From the NCBI GenBank assembly GCA_028693705.1, contig JAQUUX010000011.1, positions 1 to 48,936 of the forward strand: a stretch of 48,936 nucleotides of DNA, written 5' to 3'. Positions 35,255 to 44,985 of this stretch are shown here, piece after piece (the stretch's first letter is position 1; every line of letters starts with the position of its first letter). A program made the position numbers and the translations under genes. Below the pieces are notes generated by a model, which was not told where the DNA came from, made no database searches, and saw nothing but the letters and a program-made list of their open reading frames with translations. The stretch is from Lachnospiraceae bacterium. GTDB lineage: Bacteria; Bacillota; Clostridia; Lachnospirales; Lachnospiraceae.

Positions 35255-36183
35255 TATATATGTCTTCGATCATTCTTTTTATTCTTTATTTTTACAGCTT
35301 CTTCTTCAGAGATAAATTTAGAAGTCTTAATGGCATAATAGTCACCATTTTCCCCTTTTCTAACTCGTACCTTTGCCTTCATGAATCCATGATTGTCACA
35401 ATAGCTTACTGCATAATAATGTTTCCCGTTAGGAGTAAACCATTTCACCTTTCGTTTCAAATTACGATGGCAATAATAGCACTTCGTACTCATGACCTCA
35501 CGGTCATTTAACAACGCTGCCTTATCCGAAAATCCACGGGAAATATATTTAGCATAATCGTCAAAGAGCACACGAACTTCCTCTTCTCTTTTATTCGGAA
35601 GATGAAATACGTCATAGGAATAGTGCGCTAATATTTCCGGATCACGAATCAGCTGTAATACTCTGGCTGTATAATAAGCATCACTGAAAGCCCTGTGAAA
35701 GGGAATGTCCTTTTCAATAGAAAGAGTATCCACCGCATGTTCCAGTGTACGACGACTTTTTTTATCTTCAAAGGCAAGACTGAACAACTTCTGTACATCA
35801 TAGTAAGCAAAAGGTTTTTCTGCCAGTACCGGCATATTATAAAAACGAAGATTTCTTTGTAATTCAATCAAATCCAGAGGACCCCATGTGCAAAAAATAT
35901 AATCTTCTTCTCCACACCACTCCAGGAATTCCTGTGCTACTTCCGGAAAGGGTCTGCCTTTTTCAAGCTCTTTCATTTGCATATGCACAAGTCCCTGCGT
36001 GATGCCATGCATCTCATGGTACACCTGCGGCTTAACCAGTTGACTGAATTCACCGGTAATATTGCGTTCATTATTTAATTTAATGGCACCAATTTCAATG
36101 ATTTCGAATGGAATCTTCTCGACTTCCGGTTCTTCTCCCGTATTACTCTGATTCCATTCCAAATCTAATACAATATAATTCAT
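35254..36183 (-). CDS. DEDDh 3'-5' exonuclease with C-terminal Cys/His cluster
   Basis: A 309-residue protein. Residues 1 to about 185 form an RNase T/DnaQ-like exonuclease: YIVLDLEWNQ supplies the first Asp and Glu, TWGPLDLIELQRNL the second Asp, and PFHRAFSDAYYTARVLQL the His and last Asp. This subgroup is closest to KapD/ERI-like exonucleases, which act on RNA or DNA 3' ends. About residues 233-260 hold a CYYC ... YCDNH cluster that could bind zinc, followed by a basic tail. The HPr-like gene lies just upstream (24 bases), so the two may be co-transcribed. Confidence 0.85.
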   Translation of the reverse strand: MNYIVLDLEWNQSNTGEEPEVEKIPFEIIEIGAIKLNNERNITGEFSQLVKPQVYHEMHGITQGLVHMQMKELEKGRPFPEVAQEFLEWCGEEDYIFCTWGPLDLIELQRNLRFYNMPVLAEKPFAYYDVQKLFSLAFEDKKSRRTLEHAVDTLSIEKDIPFHRAFSDAYYTARVLQLIRDPEILAHYSYDVFHLPNKREEEVRVLFDDYAKYISRGFSDKAALLNDREVMSTKCYYCHRNLKRKVKWFTPNGKHYYAVSYCDNHGFMKAKVRVRKGENGDYYAIKTSKFISEEEAVKIKNKKNDRRHI

Positions 36184-36207
36184 ATATTGATTTTAATACA
36201 CATTTTC

Positions 36208-36432
36208 CTAATAAGCAAATTTTGCAATCGCCTGTTCAAATTCCGGATTTTTGCTGCTGCAGCTTAAAGTTGCACCATCACGCAAATCCATATAAATAAT
36301 TCCCAGCATGGATGCAGCATCAATCATAAATCTATTTTTAATAATGTCAGCGGACATGTGATATTTCTGCATCATGTGAATGAATTCTTCTTTTTCCGGA
36401 ATATCATTTAAACGAATGTTATAAGTATACAT
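36208..36432 (-). CDS. HPr-like domain protein lacking the phosphorylatable His
   Basis: A 74-residue protein with the size and pattern of the PTS phosphocarrier HPr (MYTYNIRLND ..., then a helix, and MIDAASMLGIIYMDL like the Ser46 region of HPr). The segment that should hold the active-site His15 (HxRPA) reads NDIPEKEEFIHMM, so PEP-dependent phosphorylation on that site is unlikely, while the Ser of the regulatory site is kept. Such HPr-fold proteins are found in Clostridia and are of unknown role, perhaps regulatory. AGGAGG precedes the ATG at 36432; an upstream in-frame extension is rejected. The region 36433-36715 otherwise holds only the pgi terminator. Confidence 0.75.
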   Translation of the reverse strand: MYTYNIRLNDIPEKEEFIHMMQKYHMSADIIKNRFMIDAASMLGIIYMDLRDGATLSCSSKNPEFEQAIAKFAY

Positions 36433-36631
36433 ATTTCCTCCTAGCCTTATAAATGAGATTGATTTCTTAAAGTAGAGGGTTATTTTAATATAGTTTTTTT
36501 GATTTTGCAATAGTTTTTTTCACAAATGGTAGTAAATAAGTACTAAGTTTATCCTTTTTTAATACTTTTATACTCATTTTATATGAAATCGTTCTCATAT
36601 TACTTTATTTATATAATAGTTAATATACTAA

Positions 36632-36673
36632 AAAATGGGTTCCTGTCATTTACCCTGGCAGGAACCCATTTTA
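36632..36673. terminator. intrinsic terminator downstream of pgi
   Basis: AAAATGGGTTCCTG (36632-36645) pairs with CAGGAACCCATTTT (36659-36672) as a perfect 14-bp stem with a 13-base loop. A and T runs lie on both sides. It ends the minus-strand pgi transcript. Confidence 0.88.
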
Positions 36674-36715
36674 ATTATTTGTATGATTATGCGATTTTAT
36701 TCTGTTTTATAAACT

Positions 36716-38065
36716 TTATAATCTCTTCAACAGAAGTTCTCTCTGCTCTTCATATCCCGGTTTTCCAAGCAAAGCAAACATGTTTTTCTTATAACTTTCA
36801 ACACCCGGCTGGTTAAATGGATTTACACCCAGCAGATATCCGCTGATACCACATGCAAATTCAAAGAAATAAAATAATTCACCCAGATAAAATTCGTTCA
36901 TCTCCGGTACATGTACCATCAGGTTTGGAACTTGTCCATCTGTATGTGCCAGAATGGTTCCATTCATTGCACTCTTATTTACGAAATCCACTGTTTTTCC
37001 TGCCAGATAATTAAGACCATCCAAATCAACTGGCTCTTCGTTAATAGTAAGGGATTCCTTTGGTGCTTCAATTTCTACAACGGTTTCAAACATAATACGG
37101 GCACCATCCTGAATGAACTGACCCATGGAATGAAGATCTGTTGTCAAATCAACACTTGCCGGGAACAGACCCTTCTGATCTTTACCCTCTGATTCACCAA
37201 ATAACTGTTTCCACCATTCAGCCAGGTAATGTACACTTGGCTCATAGTTACAAAGGATTTCTACTTCTTTTCCCTTACGAAGTAAAATATTTCTAAGTGC
37301 CGCATACTGCAAAGCATCATTTTCTTCAAAAGCTTTTTCCAATGCTGCTTTTCTTCCGGAAGCTGCACCAGCCATAAGCTGATCCAGATCTGCTCCACTG
37401 ACAGCAATCGCCAGTAAACCAACTGCGGTTAATACAGAGAAACGACCGCCAACATCATCCGGAACCACGAATGTTTCATATCCTTCTGCAGTAGAAAGAT
37501 TTTTTAACGCTCCCTTTGCTTTATCTGTTGTTGCATAGATTCTCTTTGCTGCTTCTGCTTTACCATATTTCTTTTCCAGTATTTCTTTAAAAACACGGAA
37601 TGCAATAGCCGGCTCTGTTGTTGTGCCTGATTTAGAAATGATATTTACAGAGAAATCTCTGTCCCCTACCACATCCATCAAGTGCTTAAGATAAGTTGAA
37701 CTGATAGAATTACCAACAAAATAAATTTCAGGTGTTTTGCGGATAGATTTATCTACCATATTATAGAAGCTGTGACGTAAAAACTCTACGGCTGCTCTTG
37801 CCCCAAGATAAGAACCACCGATACCGATTACTAACAGCACCTCTGAATCACTCTGGATTTTTGCTGCTGCCTTTTTGATTCTGGCAAATTCTTCTTTGTC
37901 ATAATCTACTGGAAGGTCGATCCAGCCCAGGAAATCATTTCCTGCACCACTTTTGGAAATCAATGTTTCCTTTGCATCCATTACCAGCTTCTTCATGGAC
38001 TCAATTTCATTTTCGCCTACAAAAGAAGAAACCTTGGAATAATCAAAACTTACTTTATTTCCCAT
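36716..38065 (-). CDS. pgi: glucose-6-phosphate isomerase
   Basis: A 449-residue isomerase of upper glycolysis. Marks are [44 protein letters not shown] (signature 1 region), [22 protein letters not shown] and, near the C-terminus, [20 protein letters not shown] (signature 2). The length suits the shorter bacterial form. The frame opens with a GTG two codons earlier, but AAAGGAG lies 9 bases before the ATG at 38065 and only 3 before the GTG, so the ATG is chosen. Confidence 0.95.
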   Translation of the reverse strand: MGNKVSFDYSKVSSFVGENEIESMKKLVMDAKETLISKSGAGNDFLGWIDLPVDYDKEEFARIKKAAAKIQSDSEVLLVIGIGGSYLGARAAVEFLRHSFYNMVDKSIRKTPEIYFVGNSISSTYLKHLMDVVGDRDFSVNIISKSGTTTEPAIAFRVFKEILEKKYGKAEAAKRIYATTDKAKGALKNLSTAEGYETFVVPDDVGGRFSVLTAVGLLAIAVSGADLDQLMAGAASGRKAALEKAFEENDALQYAALRNILLRKGKEVEILCNYEPSVHYLAEWWKQLFGESEGKDQKGLFPASVDLTTDLHSMGQFIQDGARIMFETVVEIEAPKESLTINEEPVDLDGLNYLAGKTVDFVNKSAMNGTILAHTDGQVPNLMVHVPEMNEFYLGELFYFFEFACGISGYLLGVNPFNQPGVESYKKNMFALLGKPGYEEQRELLLKRL

Positions 38066-38157
38066 TTTCACACGCTCCTTTAAACTATGCAGTTAAAGTT
38101 ACAATCACATATTTTTTATCATTGTACATGGATTATTCTAGCAAAGTTGCATATTAT

Positions 38158-38817
38158 TTACAAGAGCATTTCCTGTAAGAGCTGTTCTAATTCTTCCGCT
38201 TCCTGTGTCGACTCAGATATCGTTTTGTTCTTTTTTAAAATGTTTTCCTCTATATTTTGTAATGTCTCTTTTTCTACGTTTTTCCCTTCTGCAACTCTTT
38301 TCTGATTTAAGAATAGTAATCTGCTTACCATATGATTTTCCAAATAATCTACCATATTATTTTTAAGAATAAGCTTCTTGCCGGCAATGTCCACTATAGT
38401 TGACACTGAAAAATACAAATAGAGACTTAAAAAGCTCATTAGATAAAATGGTAAAATCTGTGAAAGGCTTTCCCCCGAAACGATACTCTGGTAAATTCCA
38501 ACTCCGGCAAAAAAGATTGCAAACATTACAAACTGACCGGCCAGATACTGATATCCCCTAAGTGTAATCCCCGATAATTTCATCTTATCCAGAAATCTGT
38601 CCACAAACGCCGATACATTACTGACCCCATCATTTAGAATATAGCAATTTGAGAACTACAATTTGCATTGCTTTAACTGCTTATTATCTGTGGTAGACAT
38701 GTTCTCCGTTTCTCTTATCATCTGCCGGAATAATATAGCCTCTATTACCTGACAAATAATACTTAATCCTAAAAAGCATATTGCAATCGTCATGATCATT
38801 AAATATTTGCTCTTCAT
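38158..38817 (-). pseudogene. membrane-protein gene interrupted by an in-frame TAG
   Basis: From an ATG at 38817 the frame encodes MKSKYLMIMTIAICFLGLSI, a signal-anchor helix, followed by a charged segment ending QLKQCKL. A TAG (38656-38658) follows, after which the same frame continues sensibly (FSNCYILNDGVSNVSAFVDRF) and then gives two more membrane helices and a long charged C-terminal helix to 38158. The whole would be about 220 residues. The clean continuation in one frame across the TAG points to a nonsense mutation of an otherwise intact gene. I do not recognise the family; the layout is one N-terminal helix, two central helices and a coiled-coil-like tail. The downstream part could be translated from an internal ATG near 38604, but no ribosome site is evident there. 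Confidence 0.7.
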
Positions 38818-39028
38818 ATAGATTCTTTTCTCCCCTTTTTCCCAAAAGATTTTTTTGTCTTATTATAGCTGTCTCTTCATCTGTATAAAATGCTGATCCA
38901 TCGCAGATATTTCCTTAATTAAACTGGAACATACAAGGTATTTCTGCTATAATTCTTCTGTTGACCAAAGAATGATTTTCTTTTTTCAATGAATAATATT
39001 TTAAATGAATTTAGGAGGTATACTATAT

Positions 39029-39268
39029 ATGAGATATCAACCCAAGGGAGTCTGTTCCACATCTATCGATTTAGAAGTGGATAACGGCATTATCAAATCT
39101 GTTTCTTTTACCGGTGGATGTAATGGAAATTTACAGGGAATCTGCAGATTGGTTGAAGGTATGAAAACAGAAGACGCTATTGCAAAACTTCAGGGAATTC
39201 ATTGTGGTTTTAAATCCACGTCCTGTCCGGATCAGTTGGCAAAGGCTTTACAGAGTTATAGCAATTAA
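39029..39268 (+). CDS. TSCPD domain protein (TIGR03905-type)
   Basis: A 79-residue protein beginning MRYQPKGVCSTSIDLEVDNG, with SFTGGCNGNLQGICRLVEGM, IHCGFKSTSCPDQLAKAL near the end. The TSCPD motif (here TSCPDQ) gives the family its name and is also found at the end of ribonucleotide reductases. Function is unknown; the Cys and His residues suggest metal binding. GGAGG lies about 10 bases before this ATG. An ATG eight codons upstream overlaps the ribosome site and is rejected. murG follows after 24 bases, probably in the same transcript. Confidence 0.88.
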   Translation: MRYQPKGVCSTSIDLEVDNGIIKSVSFTGGCNGNLQGICRLVEGMKTEDAIAKLQGIHCGFKSTSCPDQLAKALQSYSN

Positions 39269-39292
39269 ATTTGATTTCGAGGAGTATTTCCT

Positions 39293-40378
39293 ATGGCAAA
39301 AAAAATTGTTTTAACCGGTGGCGGATCTGCCGGACATGTTACACCTAATATTGCCCTGATGCCAAAGCTAAAAGAGCTTGGTTATGAGATCAGCTATATT
39401 GGCTCTTATGAAGGTATCGAGAAACGATTGATTTCTGATTTCGATATTCCATATTATGGAGTTTCTACCGGTAAATTACGTCGTTACTTTGATCCAAAGA
39501 ATTTTACAGATCCTTTCCGTGTTATCAAAGGGTTTTCGGAAGCACATAAGATCTTGAAAGAAATTCAGCCTGATGTAGTTTTTTCTAAAGGTGGATTTGT
39601 CAGTGTTCCTATTGTACGTGCTGCTTCCTTTCTGAAAATCCCATGCATTATTCATGAATCCGATATGACTCCGGGACTTGCAAATAAACTTTGCATTCCG
39701 GTTGCATACAAAATATGCTGTAACTTTCCGGAAACACTTAAAGGACTTCCTGAAGAAAAAGCAGTTTTAACAGGTTCCCCTATTCGTGAGGAACTGATGA
39801 AAGGAAATAAAATTGCTGCTTTGGATCTTTGCGGTTTTACTGCTACCAAACCTGTTGGCATGGTAATCGGTGGAAGTCTGGGTGCTTCCTCTGTTAATAA
39901 GATCATCCGTGATGCTCTTCCAAAATTATTGGAGGATTTTCAGATCGTGCATATCTGTGGAAAAGACAAAATAGATAATCTTCTTTTAAATACTCCTGGT
40001 TATAAACAGTTTGAATATTTAAAAGCTGATTTGAAAGATGTGTTTGCTCTTGCAGACATGGTTATTTCCAGAGCCGGTGCAAATGCCATCTGTGAATTGT
40101 TGGCATTGAAAAAACCTAATATTTTAATTCCACTTCCTTCTTCCAGCAGCCGCGGCGATCAGCTGTTAAATGCACGCTCTTTTGAAACACAGGGCTTTAG
40201 TCTTGTCATTAACGAAGATGATCTGACTGCAAATATGTTATTAGAGAAAGTTCACGAATTATATTTTACCAGACAGACTTATATGGATGCCATGGTAAAC
40301 AGTAAGCAGCTTAATTCTATTGATACCATTATTTCTTTGATTGAAAATGCGGTTACCAAACACCAAAATATGCTGTGA
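39293..40378 (+). CDS. murG: UDP-GlcNAc:lipid I N-acetylglucosaminyltransferase
   Basis: A 361-residue glycosyltransferase that makes lipid II at the inner face of the membrane. The N-terminal loop TGGGSAGHVTPNIALMPKL is diagnostic, with VFSKGGFVSVPIVRAASFLKIPCIIHESDMTPGLANKL, VIGGSLGASSVNKIIRDAL and ISRAGANAICELLALKKPNILIPLPSSSSRGDQLLNA. GAGGAG lies upstream of the ATG. It stands apart from the usual mur/fts cluster, beside the TSCPD gene. Confidence 0.93.
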   Translation: MAKKIVLTGGGSAGHVTPNIALMPKLKELGYEISYIGSYEGIEKRLISDFDIPYYGVSTGKLRRYFDPKNFTDPFRVIKGFSEAHKILKEIQPDVVFSKGGFVSVPIVRAASFLKIPCIIHESDMTPGLANKLCIPVAYKICCNFPETLKGLPEEKAVLTGSPIREELMKGNKIAALDLCGFTATKPVGMVIGGSLGASSVNKIIRDALPKLLEDFQIVHICGKDKIDNLLLNTPGYKQFEYLKADLKDVFALADMVISRAGANAICELLALKKPNILIPLPSSSSRGDQLLNARSFETQGFSLVINEDDLTANMLLEKVHELYFTRQTYMDAMVNSKQLNSIDTIISLIENAVTKHQNML

Positions 40379-40429
40379 TTTATTTTTTAATTTACATTAA
40401 CAATATATGGGTTTTGGGCAATTTATTAA

Positions 40430-40471
40430 GAAAAAGCCAATTGCTCTGTAAGGGCAATTGGCTTTTTCTTA
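40430..40471. terminator. bidirectional intrinsic terminator
   Basis: AAAAAGCCAATTG and CAATTGGCTTTTT form a 13-bp perfect stem with an 11-base loop, with A and T runs on both sides. It lies between the convergent murG and IlvD/Edd-family dehydratase genes. Confidence 0.9.
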
Positions 40472-40502
40472 CTTTAGGAGGAATATTATATTAGATAATT
40501 AT

Positions 40503-42287
40503 TTAATCCATATACGCACCCCTCATTGGACTAACTGCGTGCTGCGCATATAATTTCAAAAGACCTTTTGTATATTTACTTTGGAAACCTTTCCAGTTTG
40601 CTTTTCTTTCCCGGAGAATGATTTCCATTTCTTCCGATGTTTTTTCTACATCCTTTACCCCTACAATAGCCAGGTAACGTTTTTCCACATCAAGTTCAAT
40701 TAAATCGCCTTCTTCAACCAGCGCAATCGGACCGCCTGCAGCTGCCTCCGGTGATACATGCCCAATAACAGGACCTCTTGACGCACCCGAAAAACGTCCG
40801 TCTGTAATCAGTGCAACACTGGATGCCAAGGCTGGATTTGCACAAATGGCTTCTCCTGTGTAAAACATTTCCGGCATACCGGAGCCTCTTGGACCTTCAT
40901 AACGAATAAAAATGGCATCTCCGGGTTTTACCTTATCATGAAGAACTGCGTCAATAGCCTCTTCTTCACTGTCAAACGGTCTGGCATGCAATCTTGCCCG
41001 GAACATATTCTTTGGACATGCAGTATGCTTAATCACTGCACCATCCGGTGCCAGATTTCCTTTTAAAATTGCAATACTTCCATTTGTACCATGTGCATGG
41101 TCAAAGTCTGCAATAATATCTGTTCTCTTAATCTCACGCCCCAGAATCTTACTGTACTTTTGAAGCAGTTCGTCACAATGCCCGTAGTAACCATTCTTTT
41201 TCAGTTCTTCCAGATTTTCGCCCAGCGTTTTACCGGTTACTGTCATTACATCCAGATGGAGTACGCTTTTAATCTCTTCCATCACTCTCGGAACACCACC
41301 TGCGTAATAGAAATACTGTGCCGGCCAATCTCCGGCAGGACGAATATTTAAGAGATAGTGTGCATTCCTGTGCAATCTGTCAAAAGTATCTGCATCAAAA
41401 TCAAAACCAAATTCATGTGCAATTGCTGGAATATGCATTACTGCATTCATGGAACCACCGATTGCTGCATGTACCATAATGGCATTTTCTATACTTTCTT
41501 TGGTAACGATATTTTCAGCTGTAATTCCCTGTTCCACTAATTTTAAAATCTGTTTACCGGCATTTTCTGCTGCCTCTTTTAATTCCGGTGCTGTTGCCGG
41601 CATCAATGCGGTTCCAGGCAACATCAGTCCCAGTGCTTCTGCCATAACCTGCATGGTTGATGCCGTTCCCATAAAGGAGCAGGCTCCGCAACTTGGGCAG
41701 GCATGTTGTTTATAATATGTCAGTTGCTCTTTCGGGATTTCTCCTCTTTCACACTGTGCATCAAACTTCCCAATTTGTTCCAAAGTCAGCAGTTTGTTAA
41801 TCTTACAACCGGGATCATCTTCCACATATTTTTCCGGAAGAACTGTTGCTTCCATAACACCACCGGTTACTACGATGGCACTCATATCTTTTAATCTGCC
41901 AATACTCATGAGCATAGCCGGCATGGATTTGTCACAGCTGGCCACGAAAACACCGCCATCAAAGGTTGTTGCTCTTGCCTGAGCTTCTACCAGATTCGTA
42001 ATGGCATCCCTATGTGCAAGTGAAAAATTTATGCCATCATGTCCCTGTGCCATACCATCGCACATATCTGTGGCATAATATCTGGCTGCCTTACCGCCAT
42101 TTTCATCAATTCCTTTAACTACTTCTTCCACCAGCAGATTCAGCGCACTGGATCCCGGATGACTATTTCCATAAGTACTTTCTACCATAATCTGGGGTTT
42201 GTCCAGGTCAGAAACCTTCCATCCCATTCCCATCCGCAGAGGATCCATCTCAGGTGCTACTGCTCGCACTTCCTGACTTTTTAACAT
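40503..42287 (-). CDS. IlvD/Edd-family dehydratase (probable sugar-acid dehydratase)
   Basis: A 594-residue iron-sulfur dehydratase. Cluster-binding cysteines are seen in [39 protein letters not shown] and [18 protein letters not shown]; the C-terminal domain has [32 protein letters not shown]. The family includes dihydroxyacid dehydratase, phosphogluconate dehydratase and aldonate dehydratases acting on xylonate, arabinonate, gluconate and others. Because it lies in a unit with a TRAP transporter and a GntR regulator and faces a ManD-like enzyme, a sugar-acid substrate is more likely than branched-chain amino acid synthesis. It follows the regulator gene by 16 bases and ends at a terminator. 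Confidence 0.88.
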   Translation of the reverse strand: MLKSQEVRAVAPEMDPLRMGMGWKVSDLDKPQIMVESTYGNSHPGSSALNLLVEEVVKGIDENGGKAARYYATDMCDGMAQGHDGINFSLAHRDAITNLVEAQARATTFDGGVFVASCDKSMPAMLMSIGRLKDMSAIVVTGGVMEATVLPEKYVEDDPGCKINKLLTLEQIGKFDAQCERGEIPKEQLTYYKQHACPSCGACSFMGTASTMQVMAEALGLMLPGTALMPATAPELKEAAENAGKQILKLVEQGITAENIVTKESIENAIMVHAAIGGSMNAVMHIPAIAHEFGFDFDADTFDRLHRNAHYLLNIRPAGDWPAQYFYYAGGVPRVMEEIKSVLHLDVMTVTGKTLGENLEELKKNGYYGHCDELLQKYSKILGREIKRTDIIADFDHAHGTNGSIAILKGNLAPDGAVIKHTACPKNMFRARLHARPFDSEEEAIDAVLHDKVKPGDAIFIRYEGPRGSGMPEMFYTGEAICANPALASSVALITDGRFSGASRGPVIGHVSPEAAAGGPIALVEEGDLIELDVEKRYLAIVGVKDVEKTSEEMEIILRERKANWKGFQSKYTKGLLKLYAQHAVSPMRGAYMD

Positions 42288-42303
42288 TTCATTGTTACCT
42301 CTC

Positions 42304-42990
42304 TTATTTGTCTTTTAAGACCTCACGGATTGCACCGGTTTCCAGTCCATGTTCATACATCAGACTTTTTGCTCTGGCTGCATCGTGTTTTGAGATGGCA
42401 TCTGCTATTAAAACATGAAAATAGATTCCTCCATAAAAACCAAATTTTTCATTGCCGAATCGCATCATTTCCTGATTATCTAAAAATTCCCGCATTATGC
42501 TCAAAATATAACGGTTACCAAATGCCTCTGCCAACGCAAGATGAAACTCTGCATCCTTTTGGATAAACAGATTCTGGTTACCGGTGGCATCATGCTGCTC
42601 CTGGTTAATTCTGACTAATTGCTCTACCAGTTCAGGTGTTGCTGTCTTCGCAACAGCATAAGCTATTTCCGGTTCAAAAACATTTCTGGCACGGCGCCAT
42701 TCCAGATAGTTACTTTTATTCAAAGCGTCGCTTTTGGTATCCTTTAAATAATCACCCGGCAGAAAAATTTTATTTGATCTGACAAAGGTTCCTTTTCCCT
42801 GTTCACTTTGCAATATACCCAGTACATTATATCTCTGAAGCGCACTGCGTAAGCTGGTGCGGCTAAATCCCAAGGTCTTGCATAATTCATTTTCTGATGG
42901 AATTTTACTTCCAATCTCCCAATTTCCATTTATAATTTGTTCTCTAATATATTGCATGATCTGTTCCGTTACGCTATCATTTGCATTCAT
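42304..42990 (-). CDS. GntR family transcriptional regulator (FadR/FCD subfamily)
   Basis: A 228-residue regulator. The N-terminal winged helix-turn-helix is seen as [37 protein letters not shown], and the C-terminal all-helical FCD ligand domain as [19 protein letters not shown] and [23 protein letters not shown], whose His/Asp residues bind a metal and often a carboxylate effector. It probably represses the TRAP/dehydratase genes until a sugar acid is present. AAGGAG precedes the ATG. Three TGTATTACA sites in the dctP/manD-like divergent region are the likely targets. Confidence 0.9.
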   Translation of the reverse strand: MNANDSVTEQIMQYIREQIINGNWEIGSKIPSENELCKTLGFSRTSLRSALQRYNVLGILQSEQGKGTFVRSNKIFLPGDYLKDTKSDALNKSNYLEWRRARNVFEPEIAYAVAKTATPELVEQLVRINQEQHDATGNQNLFIQKDAEFHLALAEAFGNRYILSIMREFLDNQEMMRFGNEKFGFYGGIYFHVLIADAISKHDAARAKSLMYEHGLETGAIREVLKDK

Positions 42991-43102
42991 ACCATAACTC
43001 CTTCTAATTTATATGACCTTATCCATATTTTACCCTTATGCAAATTCCGGCGCAAGCAAATCCATTGCATGCTGACAGAGAATTTCTTTGATATGTGCCT
43101 TT

Positions 43103-44386
43103 TTACCCTATTAAGGCTGGTAAAGCTGTGGAAAGTGCTGGAATATATGCTACCATCATCATGACGATGAAGAATAGCAGAATGAGTGGCCACATATCTT
43201 TTACCAGTTTTGATAATGGCACATTGCCGACAGAACTTGCAATAAATAAAGTAGCACCAACAGGAGGAGTGATACCACCAAAGATAAATGTCAAAACCAT
43301 TACCATACCAAAGTGGATTGCGTCAAATCCAAAGCTTGCTGCAAGTGGCTGGAAAATTGGAACCATGATAATCGCTGCCGGTGTAGTATCCATAAAGCAT
43401 CCAATTAGCATCATAGCCAGAATCATCAGGAATAAAATCAAATTTACATCTGTGGTCAGTCCTGTAATCCACTGGCTTAACTTGTTCGGTAACTGTAAAA
43501 TTGCAATACAGTAGCTGAATGCACTGGTTGCCGCAAAGATTAAAGAACTCTGTCCTACGGTAAAAGCTGTGGATTTTACTGTTTTAATCAAATCAGAGAA
43601 TTTAAATTCTTTATAATAGAAAACACCAATTAACAATCCATACAGACCTGCAACAGCACCGGCTTCTGTAGCTGTAAATACACCGGATAAAGTGCCACCG
43701 ATAATGATAGCAGGCATAATCATGGCCGGGATTGCGTCCTTTGCTGCTACCAAAAGATTATGTCCGTTGAACTTTGGATGATAGTCTCCATCACAATTTA
43801 CCGGGTCTTTTTTTGCCTTCCAAAAACAAAACAGCATCTGCGAGCCACAAACCATAATACCCGGAATCATACCTGCCACGAAAAGTTTTCCACAGGATAT
43901 ACCAGTGATAGAAGAATATAATACCATTAAAATAGAAGGTGGTATGATAGATCCAATGGTTGCTGATGCGCAGGTAATCGCCGTGGAATAAGATCTGCTA
44001 TATCCCGCCTGGGTCATACCGGCAATTTCCATAACGCCAAGTGAAGCTACATCGGCAGATGTAGAACCGGAAATTCCTGCAAACATTGTAGATGCCAGTA
44101 TGTTAACCAATGCCAATCCGCCTGCCAGGAAACCCACTATTTCTGATGCAAAATTAAAAATTCTGCGGGTAATGCCGCAACGGTTCATGATCTCACCGGC
44201 AAAAATATATAATGGAATTGCCATCAGTGTAAATGAATCAGCTCCTGCGAACATTCGCTGTGGAATTGTCAGTAGATCCGCACCTTTTACAAAAAACAGA
44301 TATAACATAGAAGAGATACCCATAACAGCTGCAACCGGCACACCTACTAACAGAAGTACAAAAAATGATATTAATAATACTGCCAT
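43103..44386 (-). CDS. dctM: TRAP transporter large membrane subunit
   Basis: A 427-residue protein with about 12 hydrophobic segments, typical of the DctM subunit that carries the transport pathway. Family marks are LLVGVPVAAVMGISSMLY, ADSFTLMAIPLYIFAGEIMNRCGI, GISGSTSADVASLGVMEI, TCASATIGSIIPPSILMVLYSS and FGGITPPVGATLFIASSVG. It starts two bases after dctQ and is followed by the GntR regulator after 112 bases. With dctP and dctQ it makes a sodium-coupled importer for an organic acid. Confidence 0.94.
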   Translation of the reverse strand: MAVLLISFFVLLLVGVPVAAVMGISSMLYLFFVKGADLLTIPQRMFAGADSFTLMAIPLYIFAGEIMNRCGITRRIFNFASEIVGFLAGGLALVNILASTMFAGISGSTSADVASLGVMEIAGMTQAGYSRSYSTAITCASATIGSIIPPSILMVLYSSITGISCGKLFVAGMIPGIMVCGSQMLFCFWKAKKDPVNCDGDYHPKFNGHNLLVAAKDAIPAMIMPAIIIGGTLSGVFTATEAGAVAGLYGLLIGVFYYKEFKFSDLIKTVKSTAFTVGQSSLIFAATSAFSYCIAILQLPNKLSQWITGLTTDVNLILFLMILAMMLIGCFMDTTPAAIIMVPIFQPLAASFGFDAIHFGMVMVLTFIFGGITPPVGATLFIASSVGNVPLSKLVKDMWPLILLFFIVMMMVAYIPALSTALPALIG

Positions 44387-44388
44387 AA

Positions 44389-44898
44389 TTACAGATCCTC
44401 CTCTATTCCTCTCTTTTTATGTTTATAACCTAACTGATATTGAATGATATTGACTACGGATTCCAGTACAATACCGGCTGATCCAAATGCCATAACGGAA
44501 TATGGAATTGCCATCGGAATCTGCATGGCTGATGAAACCACTTTCACATTTGCCAATGCCATTCTACAGGTATAAAAAGTGAGAATTGCGAAAAATACTG
44601 CCATCAGTACTCGTCCAAACTGTTCAATGATACATCGTATTTTTTCAGGAAACAGACCGGTAAAGAAATCCACCTGAATATGTCTGTCTTCTTTAGTGGT
44701 AAAAATAGCACCAAGGAATATAATGGAAACAAAACAATATCGTCCCATTTCTACTGAAAATGTAATTGGCATATTAAAGCAATACCGCATGATAACATTC
44801 AGATTGGTAATTCCGAACATTAACAAAAACAGGACAATAATAACAAATACTAACATTTTATCAATGATTGCCTGTATTTTTTTTAAAGTTTCTAACAT
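44389..44898 (-). CDS. dctQ: TRAP transporter small membrane subunit
   Basis: A 169-residue four-helix membrane protein of the DctQ family, with a hydrophobic first helix (VFVIIVLFLLMFGITNLNVIMRYCF) and the conserved VEMGRYCFVSIIFLGAIFTTKEDRHIQVDFF region. It scaffolds the large subunit. TTGGAGG lies in front of the ATG. It follows dctP after 87 bases that contain a stem-loop. Confidence 0.9.
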   Translation of the reverse strand: MLETLKKIQAIIDKMLVFVIIVLFLLMFGITNLNVIMRYCFNMPITFSVEMGRYCFVSIIFLGAIFTTKEDRHIQVDFFTGLFPEKIRCIIEQFGRVLMAVFFAILTFYTCRMALANVKVVSSAMQIPMAIPYSVMAFGSAGIVLESVVNIIQYQLGYKHKKRGIEEDL

Positions 44899-44929
44899 AC
44901 TATTCCTCCAAGTTAAAGTATGAATCTGA

Positions 44930-44962
44930 AAAATCGGACGGGCGAATTATTTCCACCCGTCC
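44930..44962 (-). terminator. intercistronic stem-loop between dctP and dctQ
   Basis: On the minus strand GGACGGG and CCCGTCC form a 7-bp GC-rich stem followed by GATTTTTC. Placed just after dctP and before dctQM, it is suited to partial termination or to protecting the dctP message, so that more binding protein than membrane subunits is made. Confidence 0.7.
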
Positions 44963-44985
44963 AGAAGTTTCTACTTTTCTTTCAA

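Noticed and set aside
38656-38658. TAG as a recoded sense codon (pyrrolysine or suppressor)
   Set aside because: TAG ends normal genes here (thioesterase at 3343, accC at 27326), no pyl-type genes are seen, and the other in-frame stops include TAA; pseudogenes are simpler.
43095-43514. A 139-codon plus-strand frame over the end of dctM
   Set aside because: Antisense shadow of the TRAP large subunit, with no independent support.
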